Assembly (NCBI GenBank): GCA_035041965.1
Contig: JAPYMA010000093.1
Span: 124,001 to 188,000, forward strand
Source of the DNA: Anisakis pegreffii
Taxonomy: Eukaryota > Nematoda > Chromadorea > Rhabditida > Anisakidae
Length of the DNA stretch: 64,000 nucleotides
Reading direction: 5' to 3'
Position numbers and translations under genes: made by a program. Numbering within the stretch: position 1 is the stretch's first letter; each line of letters starts with the position of its first letter. The notes beneath the pieces are model-generated. The model was not told the origin of the DNA. It searched no databases and saw nothing but the letters and a program-made list of their open reading frames with translations. Shown here in pieces: positions 36,690-48,268 of the stretch.

Positions 36690-38612
36690 TCCAAGTTGAT
36701 TTCAATTTCAGTTGTCTTCTGCATCCGGTGTAATTTGTTCTATCGGTATATCCATCTTGTAACCTACAACAACGGATTTCACTCTTCACATTCCACAGTA
36801 CTTTCGAAAATTTCTGAACAAAATTCATAATCGTAAATGTGTCCATGATATTAATAAAATCCCTCAAGTATCACATAAAACCTAACACTAGGAATGTTCA
36901 ATATCAGTTCGCTAGTCAATCTGATAACAATGAGGTTTTCAAATAATAACATCAACGAAACGATATCAAATGATAAAGAGAAATCAAGAAATTACTGCTA
37001 ATTACCTTTCATGATGGCACACGGGAAATGCATCAATTTTCCTTTAACGTCAATAGTCGCACCTTCTTTCGAACATACTGCGCAGTGCTGAAAATTCGAA
37101 CGAGTTTCAATCAATCCACCAGAAAATTTGAGGATAGACAAGGGAAACCTCACACAACGATAAAGATCAGGAGATCAAAATCATCACATCCAGTAGAACG
37201 AACAATTGATTCTAAGACTGGAATCACATATCCGATTCTAATCGAACACTGAGAGGAACCTAGTTATTTGACACATTTCAGAAAAAAAAACAATTGCAAC
37301 TTACTTGTTTCCAGAAAGTAATAATCTTCGTCTCAAGAGCCGGCAGTTGGTTAGCACACATTTGAATATCAGGTGCCGTTACTGCACACATTCCGTGCAG
37401 CCATAGGTCGAAAATATATTCAGACTACAAAAAAGATACTCAAACCTCGACTAGGTAAACTGAGAATGTAAAGGTGCAGATGTGGAAAACTAGTGGAAAA
37501 CAAAAAACTATTACGTCATTTAGAGTTTTTATGATAAATTCATCAAAAGCCACACTGAATTCGGTACCTCAGGATTCAGATGTGCGGTTTTCTTGGCCAA
37601 AAACGACGGCCAATGGTTGCCTTGTACTCGGACGAAGTAAGGTCCATAAAGGTCACCCAAAAACGAGCGTGATGATCGCTGTTGGCACAAGGCACACTTC
37701 CACCGGGTCGGTACAGCATCGTTGTTCTCGGCACCTTTATGCAAACGATTGATTCGTGCGCACTCGGCCCTGCGTATGATTGCATCATGCCGCTCACTAT
37801 TACAAACGCCCAATGAACCTCCTGAATGAAATAATTCGAAGTTACTGAAATAATTGAGAAAAGTCGTTTTCAAGTGAGACAGTTTGAGAACAATTCCGTT
37901 GGATACGTATCCCGTTCTCAAAATTCAGTGAATTCTCAAAGAAACCGATCAAATTCATAGATTTCATTCAGTGTTTTATTCTTACACACTGATTTCGAAT
38001 AAAGACTTTCCTTCTTCTTCTGTTGTTCAATGATCTGCATAAGTATAATCAGGCGACTTAATTAAGAATATTGTACCACCCACAACTGCTTATGCTTATG
38101 TTATGATATGATCTAATGATCAAGTATCAATGGGTGATATGAATTGTGATATTCATTGTAATTGATGTAAATGTTTGATCGGTATATAAACAGCAACTGT
38201 ATATCAGTAGAGCGTTTTGTATTAGAAATCATTCCGTGTTACTCTTCATTGTATCGTGGTTCGTTCACTAATTGGTTTTAAATAAACGACTAATTCGATT
38301 ATGGACCCTAAAACAGTTTGTCCAGTGCCATCCAATTCAGGATTACGTAGAGAATGATGGATAAATTTTTGTACCGTCACTGCGTCGAAGGCAGCAACCT
38401 TGCGCCGAATCGTCCACAGTCTTTCGTTGCTTCACGTTGAATTTAGCGTTTAAACGTTCTTTCAGACGTTCATCTTCGCTGTCGGCGCTGAAATGTCGTT
38501 GTGCGACCACTTTTCGACGTTTCGTGGCACTACGTTTGCTTGTACCCTTATGGCGGACCGACGAATCTGAAGATCTTTTCGGATTCGATGATCTCTCTGA
38601 GGATTCAGCCAT
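36690..38612 (-). CDS. Extended-PHD zinc-finger protein, RAI1/TCF20-like
   Basis: Small nuclear protein by composition. Exons on the minus strand: 38612-38375, 37821-37568, 37424-37305 and 37087-37006, all phase-consistent; the final exon is unresolved, probably within 36880-36690. The N-terminus is Ser/Lys/Arg-rich (SSDSSVRHKGTSKRSATKRR, an NLS-like run). The extended PHD starts with WKCALCQQRSSRSFLGDLYG and LWLHGMC (pre-PHD C-x2-C and H-x2-C), followed by HCAVCSKEGATI and MHFPCAI. The 'LGDLYGPY' phrase is close to the C-terminal module of TCF20 and RAI1, which bind nucleosomes. The second Cys pair normally following 'GATIGC' is absent (GATIDVKGKL). A TTCAG acceptor lies 6 bp before the chosen ATG, as for trans-splicing. 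An alternative ATG is at 38663. Confidence 0.78.
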
Positions 38613-39348
38613 TGCCACCTGAACGATTGATTTTGCAACGAAGACGGACAGTTTGTATTCCACTTAATTCGGAACTTATTCAATGAAATTCAGTTGAAAC
38701 GAGAAGAAAACTTAAAACCTCTAAAGAAAAAATTTACATGTTCTAAACCAGTGGTTCTCAACTATTTTTGTTCGCCCACATTCCAATAGAAATTTTTATA
38801 ATGTCTTCGCACCCACCCCTCACAACAACACTATATTTATGAATAAAAGTAAACGCAAACAAAAGAATTCCTTGCAATTAATTTTTAAGAACATAAAAAA
38901 TGATCGCTTGGAAAGGAAAAAACCTTCATGTATGCATAAAGCATCTTCAGAAATATAATTTATCTGAAAGTGGCAAGTAACACCAGCAGGTTTCACTATT
39001 AAATCTGCATTGCGAACCTAAACGAAAATGTGGGAAAATTTTGTTTGAATGCAAAACGCCAATTCATTTCATTCGAATTAATGCAATTAATTTATTTGCT
39101 TGTTGATTACGGATTCCACAAGGTTCAATATTTGTGGTTGTTCTCAAACCTCAGTGCTGCTGAACCTATTGAAACCTCGATAAAAAGAGCGTTCAACAGT
39201 CCTCTCATCGTACATTGTGTTATGTAATTATCATCTGGATTGAGCGTTTTTGACTGATTAAACACGTTTTATCTCGTTGGTTTCATCACTTTTTTTTTCA
39301 GAAATTACCTGTAAAATTATATCTATCATTCATCTTATCTTAAGGATC
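38613..39348. other. Divergent intergenic region
   Basis: Separates the minus-strand PHD gene from the plus-strand PRC1 homologue and presumably holds both promoters. No specific promoter element recognised. A T-rich tract ending in CAG (39292-39301) could be the spliced-leader acceptor of the PRC1 gene. Confidence 0.5.
38752..38835. mobile_element. Possible hAT-type element terminus
   Basis: CAGTGGTTCTCAACTATTTT followed by GCCCACATTCC and GCACCCACCCCTC. This matches the CAGTGGTTCTCAA-type terminal repeat typical of hAT (Charlie-like) elements and their non-autonomous derivatives. I did not find the opposite inverted end nearby, so it may be a truncated copy. Confidence 0.45.
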
Positions 39349-42300
39349 ATGCCGTCAGCTTCACGTCGCAGGTTTAATTTTTTACTGATACTATTCTAAA
39401 TTATGATCACTTAATCGAAAATAGCTGTGATCTAATCGATCTTAATATATCGAAATATCAAGTGGAGAAATTTTCGTTTCTAGTCCAGCCAGATTATCTC
39501 AATTAAGAGAGATTCTAGCGTTGATATCATAAACGTTGATGCCACTTTTGTGAGAAACCGATCAGATTTGTTGGTTGTTGATTTCGAGGCTAACTTTCTT
39601 GTTTTCGAGATGAGTCTGGCATAAACTGGACTACATATTGGGAATCAAATCCGCTTCGTTTCGTTCATTCGATCATTTTTTATAGGATTTCGGTGGACTT
39701 GTCAACCGCCGAAGCGGTTGGCGTTATACATAATACAATGGATCAACTGAATTCGTTGTGGGATGAGATTCATATGGACGAGTCGCAACGAATGAGCCGG
39801 GTGGAATGCTTCTATGGACACATCAAAGCGCTCATGGATGAAATGGTCCGGAATTTCAAGCTATTGCTGACCAAATTTTTCAGATTTGATCGATATCACG
39901 ATTTCTATGTTCACCTATGTTCCTTTTTATTGCAGTTTTATCGTTTTGAATAGTGGAAAATCATATCTCATTCTCGTTAAGAAATTATCGGTCGATTCCC
40001 AGAATTCAGATATCCGAAGATTAGAAGCTTCAGAATCTAGGCTCAATAACGAATTCAATGAAGATTTCAAATATTTGCTCTTCTTGTTTGTTTTTGCGTC
40101 ACATATTGAGTGACAATTCGAATGAGCAGAAATGATAATGTTAAGTTTAACATTGTTCTTATTGCAGTTGGATTCAGAAGGTGCTATGGTGAAATGCGTG
40201 AAAGCTTCAGTGAACGAGTGGTTGCCGGAAATCAATGGAATGCGCGCAGAACTTCATCTGCCACCGTTCGAGGTCTACCATTATCCGGCAGAATCCGTCG
40301 GTCTTGTGAGTTATTAATTTGGTCTTTTCCGAAATGAAAGCAAACGATTCTTTAATCGCATTGATAAGAGAGTGTGGACATTTCAGTACCGGGCACTTGA
40401 CAAAGAACGTCAACGTTTGAAATCGTTGAAAGAAGACCGAGTTAATGGGCAGCGTCAGATGGTCGATGAAGTACGTTCGATTGCAATGCGAATTGGCGAA
40501 GAAGCTGGTGAATTGCCAGACGTTCAAAAGGTGTTTACAATTTCATTTTGATTGCTCTGGTCGATCGCCTCCATTACAATTTTTGAATTCCTACTTTAGG
40601 AAGTATATAGTTTGTTCTTCAATCGCTTGTTAGGGTTATGTCTCGCTGGTCATTTCTTTTAGAATAACGTTATTAACAAGGAGCAATTGTAGTGTTGTTC
40701 GTGCAGTGATATGTTAGAAATAATGATAATGGTGATATTACGATAACGATAGCAATAAATAAATTTTAAGAATAACTCGAACTAAAAGTTTTTCCAGGTT
40801 TGGGAAAATGATATACTGACAACACTACAAGAGCGTGTCGTTGAGCTGAGTCGTGAGTTGAGTGAACGTATCGGCAAGGCACGCCAGTGGCAGACCGATT
40901 TGCAAAGATGGTTCCATCAGACCGGTAAAAAGCCTGAAGATGATGATGCGACGAAAGTGTTCCTTGAACTGGATTTGGAAGATCCGGAGCGTGTTTTCGA
41001 TCAGTCGTTCATGGATAATTTCAAAGATGTACACCAATCGGTATGTAATCCAATCTTGCGATTCATTCCTTTATTCCGATTCTGTATCATTCCATCACGT
41101 TTAGATGATCATGTAGTGATTTTCACCTGTGATGTAAATTGTGAATGATTCTATTTAAGTTGGATTTGGTTTGTATGTGAATCAAATTTACAAGAAAGAA
41201 AATGATTTTCAAGGCAATGGTCAACTATGAGGAGTGGATCGAGCTAGCGCAATTCAGTTACGACGAGGCGATTGTAAAACTTGGTGAACTCTGGGAACAA
41301 TGTCACATCCCTCAAACCATACGGCAGTTTCCACGTGAATTCAATCCATGTTAGCGATTGTGATTGCACGATTTATCAGTGGATTTTTTTCTGACATGGC
41401 GATTTTTTGATTAGCTTTTCAATCAAAATTCAGAGAGTTCCAAAAGTAATGATGAGATGATCTTTCAGCTACACATACGGCATCTGATTTGGCGAAAATT
41501 CAGCAAGAAGTGGAGAAACTGAGTCGTTTCCATCAGGAACGACAGGATGTGTACGCGAAACTGAAAGAATGGAAAACGCTATGGATGGAAAAAGTGGAAT
41601 ACGAAAGTCATGCGAGCGACAAGAGTGCTTATACGAATCGTGGTGGCCAACTGCAAGTCACACTTCAGGTATATATTCGATCGTAGTGGTAATCCATTTA
41701 AATTAAATGATGCATTATTACCAATGAGAAGAGAATTTTCGAAAATGATATCTTTAAAATGTGGTTGCACTGATTACATACTGTGTTCGGTTCAAGAATT
41801 AAACGTCGTAGACGATTAGTTGTCTGTAAGAAAAAATTCTGAAGAGCAAGAAGTTTAGTGGTGTGGACAGGGTGTGTTGTTTATTTTCAGTGTTCTTTTC
41901 GGATTCAAAGATTGAGGAGAAATGGAGACTTGTTTCCAATTAGTGAGTGATTAATTTTGTGTTCTGAAACGTAACCAAATTGCAGCGTCAGAAATATATT
42001 AACGCTCATTTACCGGTGATTCTACGCGAATTGAAGAGCGAAACCGAAAAATACAACGCAAAACATGGACCAACTGATGCAATTCTGATAGATGGACAAA
42101 CACCGTGTGAGCATGTCGAGTGGATTATGGACGAGTATAAAGCACAACGCGAATTGGAGCGTTTGCGTAAAGTCAGTTTCTTTTGATGTTGATATACTTG
42201 GACTTTGATGGTGTATTCAATCTATTTTTAGTACTCTCTTTGATTATGCGGTTTCATGAAGACAATGAAACTTCTTCAGATTGTGATTGAGGCAATATTG

Positions 42301-43490
42301 ATCAATCGTAGTAAGCATGTGGTTTGAAATTTTTCCCAGTGAAGTTCTGTCGGAAGATTTTAGTTGAGATGAGGTTGACTTGGAAGCTTGTTTGATGATA
42401 GAACGTGATCGTTTCATACCGTCTGGAATAGATTCATTAAATTTAATTGTAGTAAAATAAAGTGATGGATTTCAGAAACAGGCTACATTTGCACCGAATG
42501 CAACCCTGCAGAAGCTGACGCCAAGGAAACGTATCGCTGATGGCTTATTTGCAAGTCCAGCGAATTCATCGAAAATCGCCAAAACGATGTCACACAGCCG
42601 TATGCCGCCTCGTGCTAATCACAAGGTAAGCTATTCATTTGACTTCATGGAACGTTTGTTTCGCCATTCAATGCTGAATTCGTAAAGATTTCACAGCCGC
42701 GAGGAACATTTAGTGACTCACAACGTGTCAGATCTGAGCATTTGAGCAGTTCAAGTTGAATGAAATCTAAGAAGTTTGAATGGTTTCAGTTTGCCGAATA
42801 TGGAACACCAATCAAATTTCATCCGTTGTCAGCGAGTGTGACAAGTTTACATTCGGTTATCAATCCGGTACGTCCACATATGGTGCGTTTCGTAATAAAA
42901 CCACTAACATTTGCTCTTTTTTTAAACAACTCGCCAAACACTATTCATTCATGAAAATGTCCGTAAATCGTATTGCCGATTTTGGAGATGTTTCGAAATA
43001 TTTTGGTTTTTTGAGAACTGGATTTGACGAAGCAAAAGATCGCGAGCATTGTTCCGTAACGTGAAAATTTTATGCAGGAATAATTCTGGACTGCTGCACA
43101 TTTCGCACACATTCATTTGTTGCATACTTTCGCACTTATTCGTTCACGCTGCTTTGTCTCATTTCAATTACTAACATCACTAACCTGGGCTTTGTGTGTT
43201 GATTACGGTGTATATGACTGCTAGTTTCTCATGAGATTGGTTGCCGAAGGTTTTGCTTATTAAAGCATCCTTATGGGCAGGTATCATTTTCAACCGAAGG
43301 GATATTTGTGTGGATGGATTGGTGCTTTTTAAATTGTGATCATAGTTGTTGGAAGTTTCAGATGGGTCCGAAGACATCATCTCCAAAGGGTATGACAGTG
43401 TCGCAGCAGTTACCACCACTCTCGGAAAGGAAGTACAAATTCGCATCGAAGTTGCCAACACCATTGAAGTCGAAGAATCACGCGAGTTGA
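39349..43490 (+). CDS. spd-1: PRC1/MAP65/Ase1 microtubule bundler (SPD-1-like)
   Basis: Crosslinks antiparallel microtubules of the anaphase central spindle, with kinesin-4 and centralspindlin as usual partners. Eleven exons in phase: 39349-39371, 39686-39845, 40168-40305, 40387-40530, 40798-41040, 41214-41349, 41469-41668, 41986-42171, 42476-42625, 42790-42867 and 43362-43490 (TGA). It starts MPSASRR. Family matches: LNSLWDEIHMDESQRMSRVE (human 'LREIWELIGIPEDQRLQRTE'), LGELWEQCHIPQTIRQ, ASDKSAYTNRGGQL (the conserved 'NRGGNLL' in the microtubule-binding spectrin domain), and LPVILRELKSETEKYNAKHG with IDGQ. The long helical middle (residues about 60-330) fits dimerisation and rod domains. The basic, Pro/Ser tail (LTPRKRIADG, LPTPLKSKN) carries SP/TP sites like the CDK-regulated tail of PRC1. 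An alternative stop-containing exon exists at 42697-42759. Confidence 0.95.
42697..42759 (+). CDS. Possible alternative 3'-terminal exon of the PRC1 homologue
   Basis: After a TTTCACAG acceptor, the frame continuing from exon 9 (phase 0) reads PRGTFSDSQRVRSEHLSSSS and stops at TGA. It would replace the last two exons and give a shorter Ser-rich tail. It could be a chance open stretch of an intron. Confidence 0.35.
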   Translation, partial: PRGTFSDSQRVRSEHLSSSS

Positions 43491-46400
43491 GTGGTATCAG
43501 AGACGCTGAACGGCAAGCAATGGTCATTCTAAATCCCAGCAGTCATTGATGAATTTGATAAATAACTCTCTTCAGTTTTTTTGTGTTCTTCTAAATATTC
43601 TTTAAAAGAATTTTATGATGAAATTGCAGATAAGGAAATAAGATTCAGGTGTAAAATTTAATGATGAAATGGAGAAATATTTTCAGAATGTTTTCTGTTC
43701 GGTAGGTGAGATGGTTGGTGATTCAGTTTTTGCAACAACAAAAAATTCCAGCCCCTTGGAAATTTTCGAGTTTGGACGTTCAGTTATCTCTGATTTTGCA
43801 GCTATCGCAATAGTATTCAATGAGATGGGGAAAAATTGCGATTATGCAATTTCATCACCTTTCAATACTGTGGCGTATATATTTGTGCGTAATTAAATAA
43901 TTTAAGATATTTGAAAATGTATTTTGAAATATTTTTGTAAGTACTTACAAATGATCTATGCAGAACATTTATGTGTGTGCTGATGCCATTCATATTGTGC
44001 AAGCAATTTTCAAGCATTTGTTTTTGACTCGTTTGACTGTTTCCTGCTTTCATCACATTCCATGCATTTCTGTATTGCTTTTGAATCCGGCTGATCAAAT
44101 TTCTACTTACTTACATTTAGTTACATTTTTCTTCACATTCAAACTTTCGATGATAATGGATGCCCATTCGATGGCATTGTTTTTTTTTCATAATTTTATG
44201 TTGACATTTCTATAATTTTATGAAAAATTTCTCGGGATTACAGTGTGGTTTTAAGAAAACGCATTTCATTTCGTTTGCTTATTTTGTGGATTTTTAGATT
44301 GAATTTCAGAAAAAAATTTCGTTTCATTGAAAGTTTTCTTGTGCTTTCCATTACTATTTATTTTGCTGCCTTATTGTTCTTCAATTGATGTTCATAGAAT
44401 CGTTCGTAGTTGTGTATGTTTAGTCGAAGGAAGGAAAACTTCAAGGATGTAATATCCTTCTCTGTGACTAGAAATTAGCCATGGTTGATGTCTTATTTGC
44501 AGTTTCGTTTCCTCTTTTCGTATTCTTTTCAGTTTGTTGAATGTGATTTGTACATTATCATCCTCTTAATCATATTTTTTCATCATCTTTAACATTTCCT
44601 CCGGAAATGTTCGTTCAATTAATAGGTTCGTCTCGATTATCTTCATTCTAGTTCACTAATGGACATTGTTTTCAATTATACTGCGGTATTGTATTCTTTG
44701 AATCTGTTCTGTACCTTCGAATTCAGCATTTTCTCGAATTTTTTATATTCTCAAATGACTGAATTATATTCCCATGTCCAAATTTCCACTTATCCCATGG
44801 ACTGCATTTGAATAATTTTCGAATATATCGTTAATATTCTCATTTGCCTATTTGTCGTGTGTGCCGTTATATTATACGTTTGCAGTGTCATTCTTTATAT
44901 GATAGAATGTTTTTTTCTTAATAATATTTTACATTACATATCCAATAAAGTCTATAGCCTGAATTGGTTTTCTTTCTTTTCATTAGCGTTTTTCATTTCA
45001 GAATCATTTCAAATCCATTAAATCAGCAGCATGTTTTCAATGTTGTTGACCTAAATGGCAATTTGATATTATTATCAAATAAAATACAACATCATCTTGA
45101 AAAGGGATCAGTGAACAACATTCATGGTGAAAGTTATGCGAAATTATCAATCGGAATCAATGGCCTGGAATTTTCGCATAAAATGTGGTGAGAGTGGTCA
45201 TTTGAGAGCTTAATGGTGCGAAGAAACAACGAACTGATGGGTGTTCTGGTATGAAGATCGAAAGGTGTAGTTGGATGGTTTGAGGGAAGTTGATGAGAAA
45301 CACTGTATCCTGTCCTGATTCTGTGAGAATTTGAGGAAACTTAGAATTTCTTCAAAAAAAAGCAACTGTTTGTTGAGCATTTGCTTATGAGTTGTATAGA
45401 AACTAGAATGCATTCTGAAAACATCTGAAATGATGTATTTCAAAAATTTATTTCGATTTTATAGTTTTTGCTTGCGGGGACAATGGTCAGTTTGAAGTGA
45501 TGATCAATCAGCGAAAGGGAGCAAACATAAACATTCACTGAAAATAATCGAATCGAGTTTCTTTGCACCCGTTCATTTGGAATAATGGCGAATTTAATGA
45601 ACCGTTGACAGGTTTTTCAGTTAGTGTTCGTGGAAATCTTATGCAGTGGAAGAAAATTAGCTTTTTCTATTTTTTTGAATCTTTTGTTCACGTAAAATTC
45701 AATGACTTATTGTGACTGTTGCGATGGTTTCTAAAAGAACATATCACTAGAATGAAGTTTGAGGTTATACGCACATTTTGAACGATTTTTGCATATGTAT
45801 CTACAGATATGGATCGTTTTGACCTCGGTTTGTGAGCGATATTCTAAAATGCCAAAGTTCTCCTCAATTTTTTGAATCAAATTTTATTCAGTCACACTCT
45901 TCCCTCATCTTTTCATAAGCACATTTTTGCAGTATCAATTCAGTTCAATCGAACCGGATGCATAATTATCTTGTGCTATTGCGTGGTGCAATAGGCCAAA
46001 CTGATTGGTCGTTAATTTGGATCTTTCAGATCAAATAATGAGACAAATTCAAATATGTGCGGAATTTCGAAGGACGCAGGGAAATGAGCTCTGCAAAAAA
46101 TTCATCATATTTCACAGATTCCATATTCAAGATGGAATGCTCTATCTAATGTTGTTGATAATTTGAGATACTCTGTATTGAGGCCAACTTCCGTTCCTTT
46201 CTCCTTACTTCTTATGTGAGCATTCTAGAGATGACCTGATCGATGAGGTCATCCATTCATCCATTTTCTAAAGTATTCAAAAATTGCCTAATTATTCTCC
46301 CAACTTATTGGTATTCCATTTCAGTGGTGTTAATTCCCAGCTTCATTTTGCCGCTTCATAAAAATTTTACTTTCTGATGATCGCTGGATCATTTCCACCT

Positions 46401-48268
46401 ATAGGATTTTTCGAAGGGCGCAAATAAATGAGCTCGACCTTCCTATTGATAACTTTGCAGTTGCCATTCGCAGAACATCAAAAAACAATGTTTTGTTGAA
46501 GTTGAATTTACTGCAATTTCCTAAACGTTCCACTCTTGAGTTATTCACCTTGTACATACTCAAATGGGAGGTAAATAATAAATTTGTTATGCATATCAGT
46601 GGTCTTGCAATCCAATAGGCTGCCGAACTTATGTTCGTAACGTATGTTATTAATACAGATACCGATTATATGATAGAAGTAATAAAAGAGCTTTTGAACA
46701 ATAAAATCGTTGAATTCATTTGTTTTAAACCCCAAAAACCCATAGAAGGCGACCAAATCTCTAATAATGTCCAGCGAATGACCAACAATTGAAAACAAAT
46801 CAACTCAAATCAAATTCAATTGCTCTAATTGCTCGTTTATGATCGTTGACTACAAGAAAACGAACACTCACTGTCGCTATTAGTAGTAGATAAGTCATGT
46901 TCACTTCAAGTCATCAATAAGTCATCAATTCTTCCCAACCAAACGAGTGATTTAAATGGCTACATTAAGATCAATATCGACCAGTTCATCAAGAAAACCA
47001 ACTTAATATCTTCCCAGCATCCATTTTCTCAAACATTCAAATTAGGGTTGAATGTGTTTGTTCATGCTAAAAAACTGATAGCGTTCTGCGAACGACAGTA
47101 TTGAGATCAGTGGAAAACGATCATGTTCCACGTCAATCTTATCGCTATGGCGCAGTCGGGCTGGTGACACATAAACTGTCATATTATCTTTCGAGACGAT
47201 CATGACGGGTGAAATGACGACGACTGGGTGATTGGTGTGGGGAATTTTTGTTGAATCACTTCGAAATCATACGTAACAACGCCGACGGCATTGGTGGACG
47301 ATGGCAATAATAATAATGATGGTAATCACAGTGACATACTGATGTGAGAAGATCACTGAAATATCAGCAGCAAAATCACTGGCGCGCCTCTCAATAAAAC
47401 CACGACGAAAATTTGACCCGATCTTTTTATGCGATAATAACGCTCCACATTTTTCTTCCGTCGTCATTTTCAAATCTCATCTTTTACGTTCCATATGTGT
47501 TTCATGTTCGTTCGAATTTTTCTTCGACAATCTCACAATCTCAGCATATTTCTGAAATGATTTATGAATATTTTTTCCACCTCTCTATTGCGCACTCGCC
47601 ACCGATAAAAGAAAGAAATTTTCACATTGAATTTCAAATCCGAAACTGAATTATCGCCGGTTCGTCTCATCTGATTAGATTAGAATCAATTCAGCTGACA
47701 GTGATGTTCTCTCTCGGTTTATCTGATGATGATTTGTCAGTTGTTTGTTTGTTTTCGGCTAATTTAGACACATGAATTCAATGGATTAGGTGCAATATTG
47801 TTGAGCATTTGTCCAATGATCCACATTTGTGTATCAGTTATTCAATTCGCTTTCATGGCGAAGTCTTTTGCAGTTTTGTGGAAATTAATATTGAATTCTT
47901 AAAGGTAAGAGGTTATCAGAGCATTCTGCTCTGAGAGCCTAGAACTTTTTGCTGCAAACAATAGATAAACGGTAGTTTCCATTGGGAAATAAACATCTCT
48001 GTATGGTCTCATCACATTTAGAATTCAAATCAGCTGAATATGCTGCTGTCAAATCTCTCAATAATAAGCGATTTTAATCCATGCTCATGTTGATTTTCCC
48101 CACGAAATCGATGTTACTTTCCTTTTGACTAATGTTATGAATGAGTAATGATGTTTTTATAGATATTTCATATCGTTTTATTAGTTCTAATGCTATTGCT
48201 CATATTGTTACTATAAGAGGGCAAAACGCAACGAGATCAAATTTCCAACCGCGATCTTATCGACCGTA
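43491..48268. other. Gene-poor 4.8 kb region
   Basis: No supported gene. The ORF at 43669-43896 follows an in-frame ATG but has no recognisable domain and low-complexity surroundings. AATAAA occurs at 44943. Two related stretches near 46060 and 46405 share TTTCGAAGG, CGCA and AAATGAGCTC. I see no RNA gene. Confidence 0.45.

Noticed and set aside
43669..43896. ORF of 75 codons after the PRC1 homologue
   Set aside because: No domain, no convincing neighbours, and it probably lies in 3' UTR or intergenic sequence.
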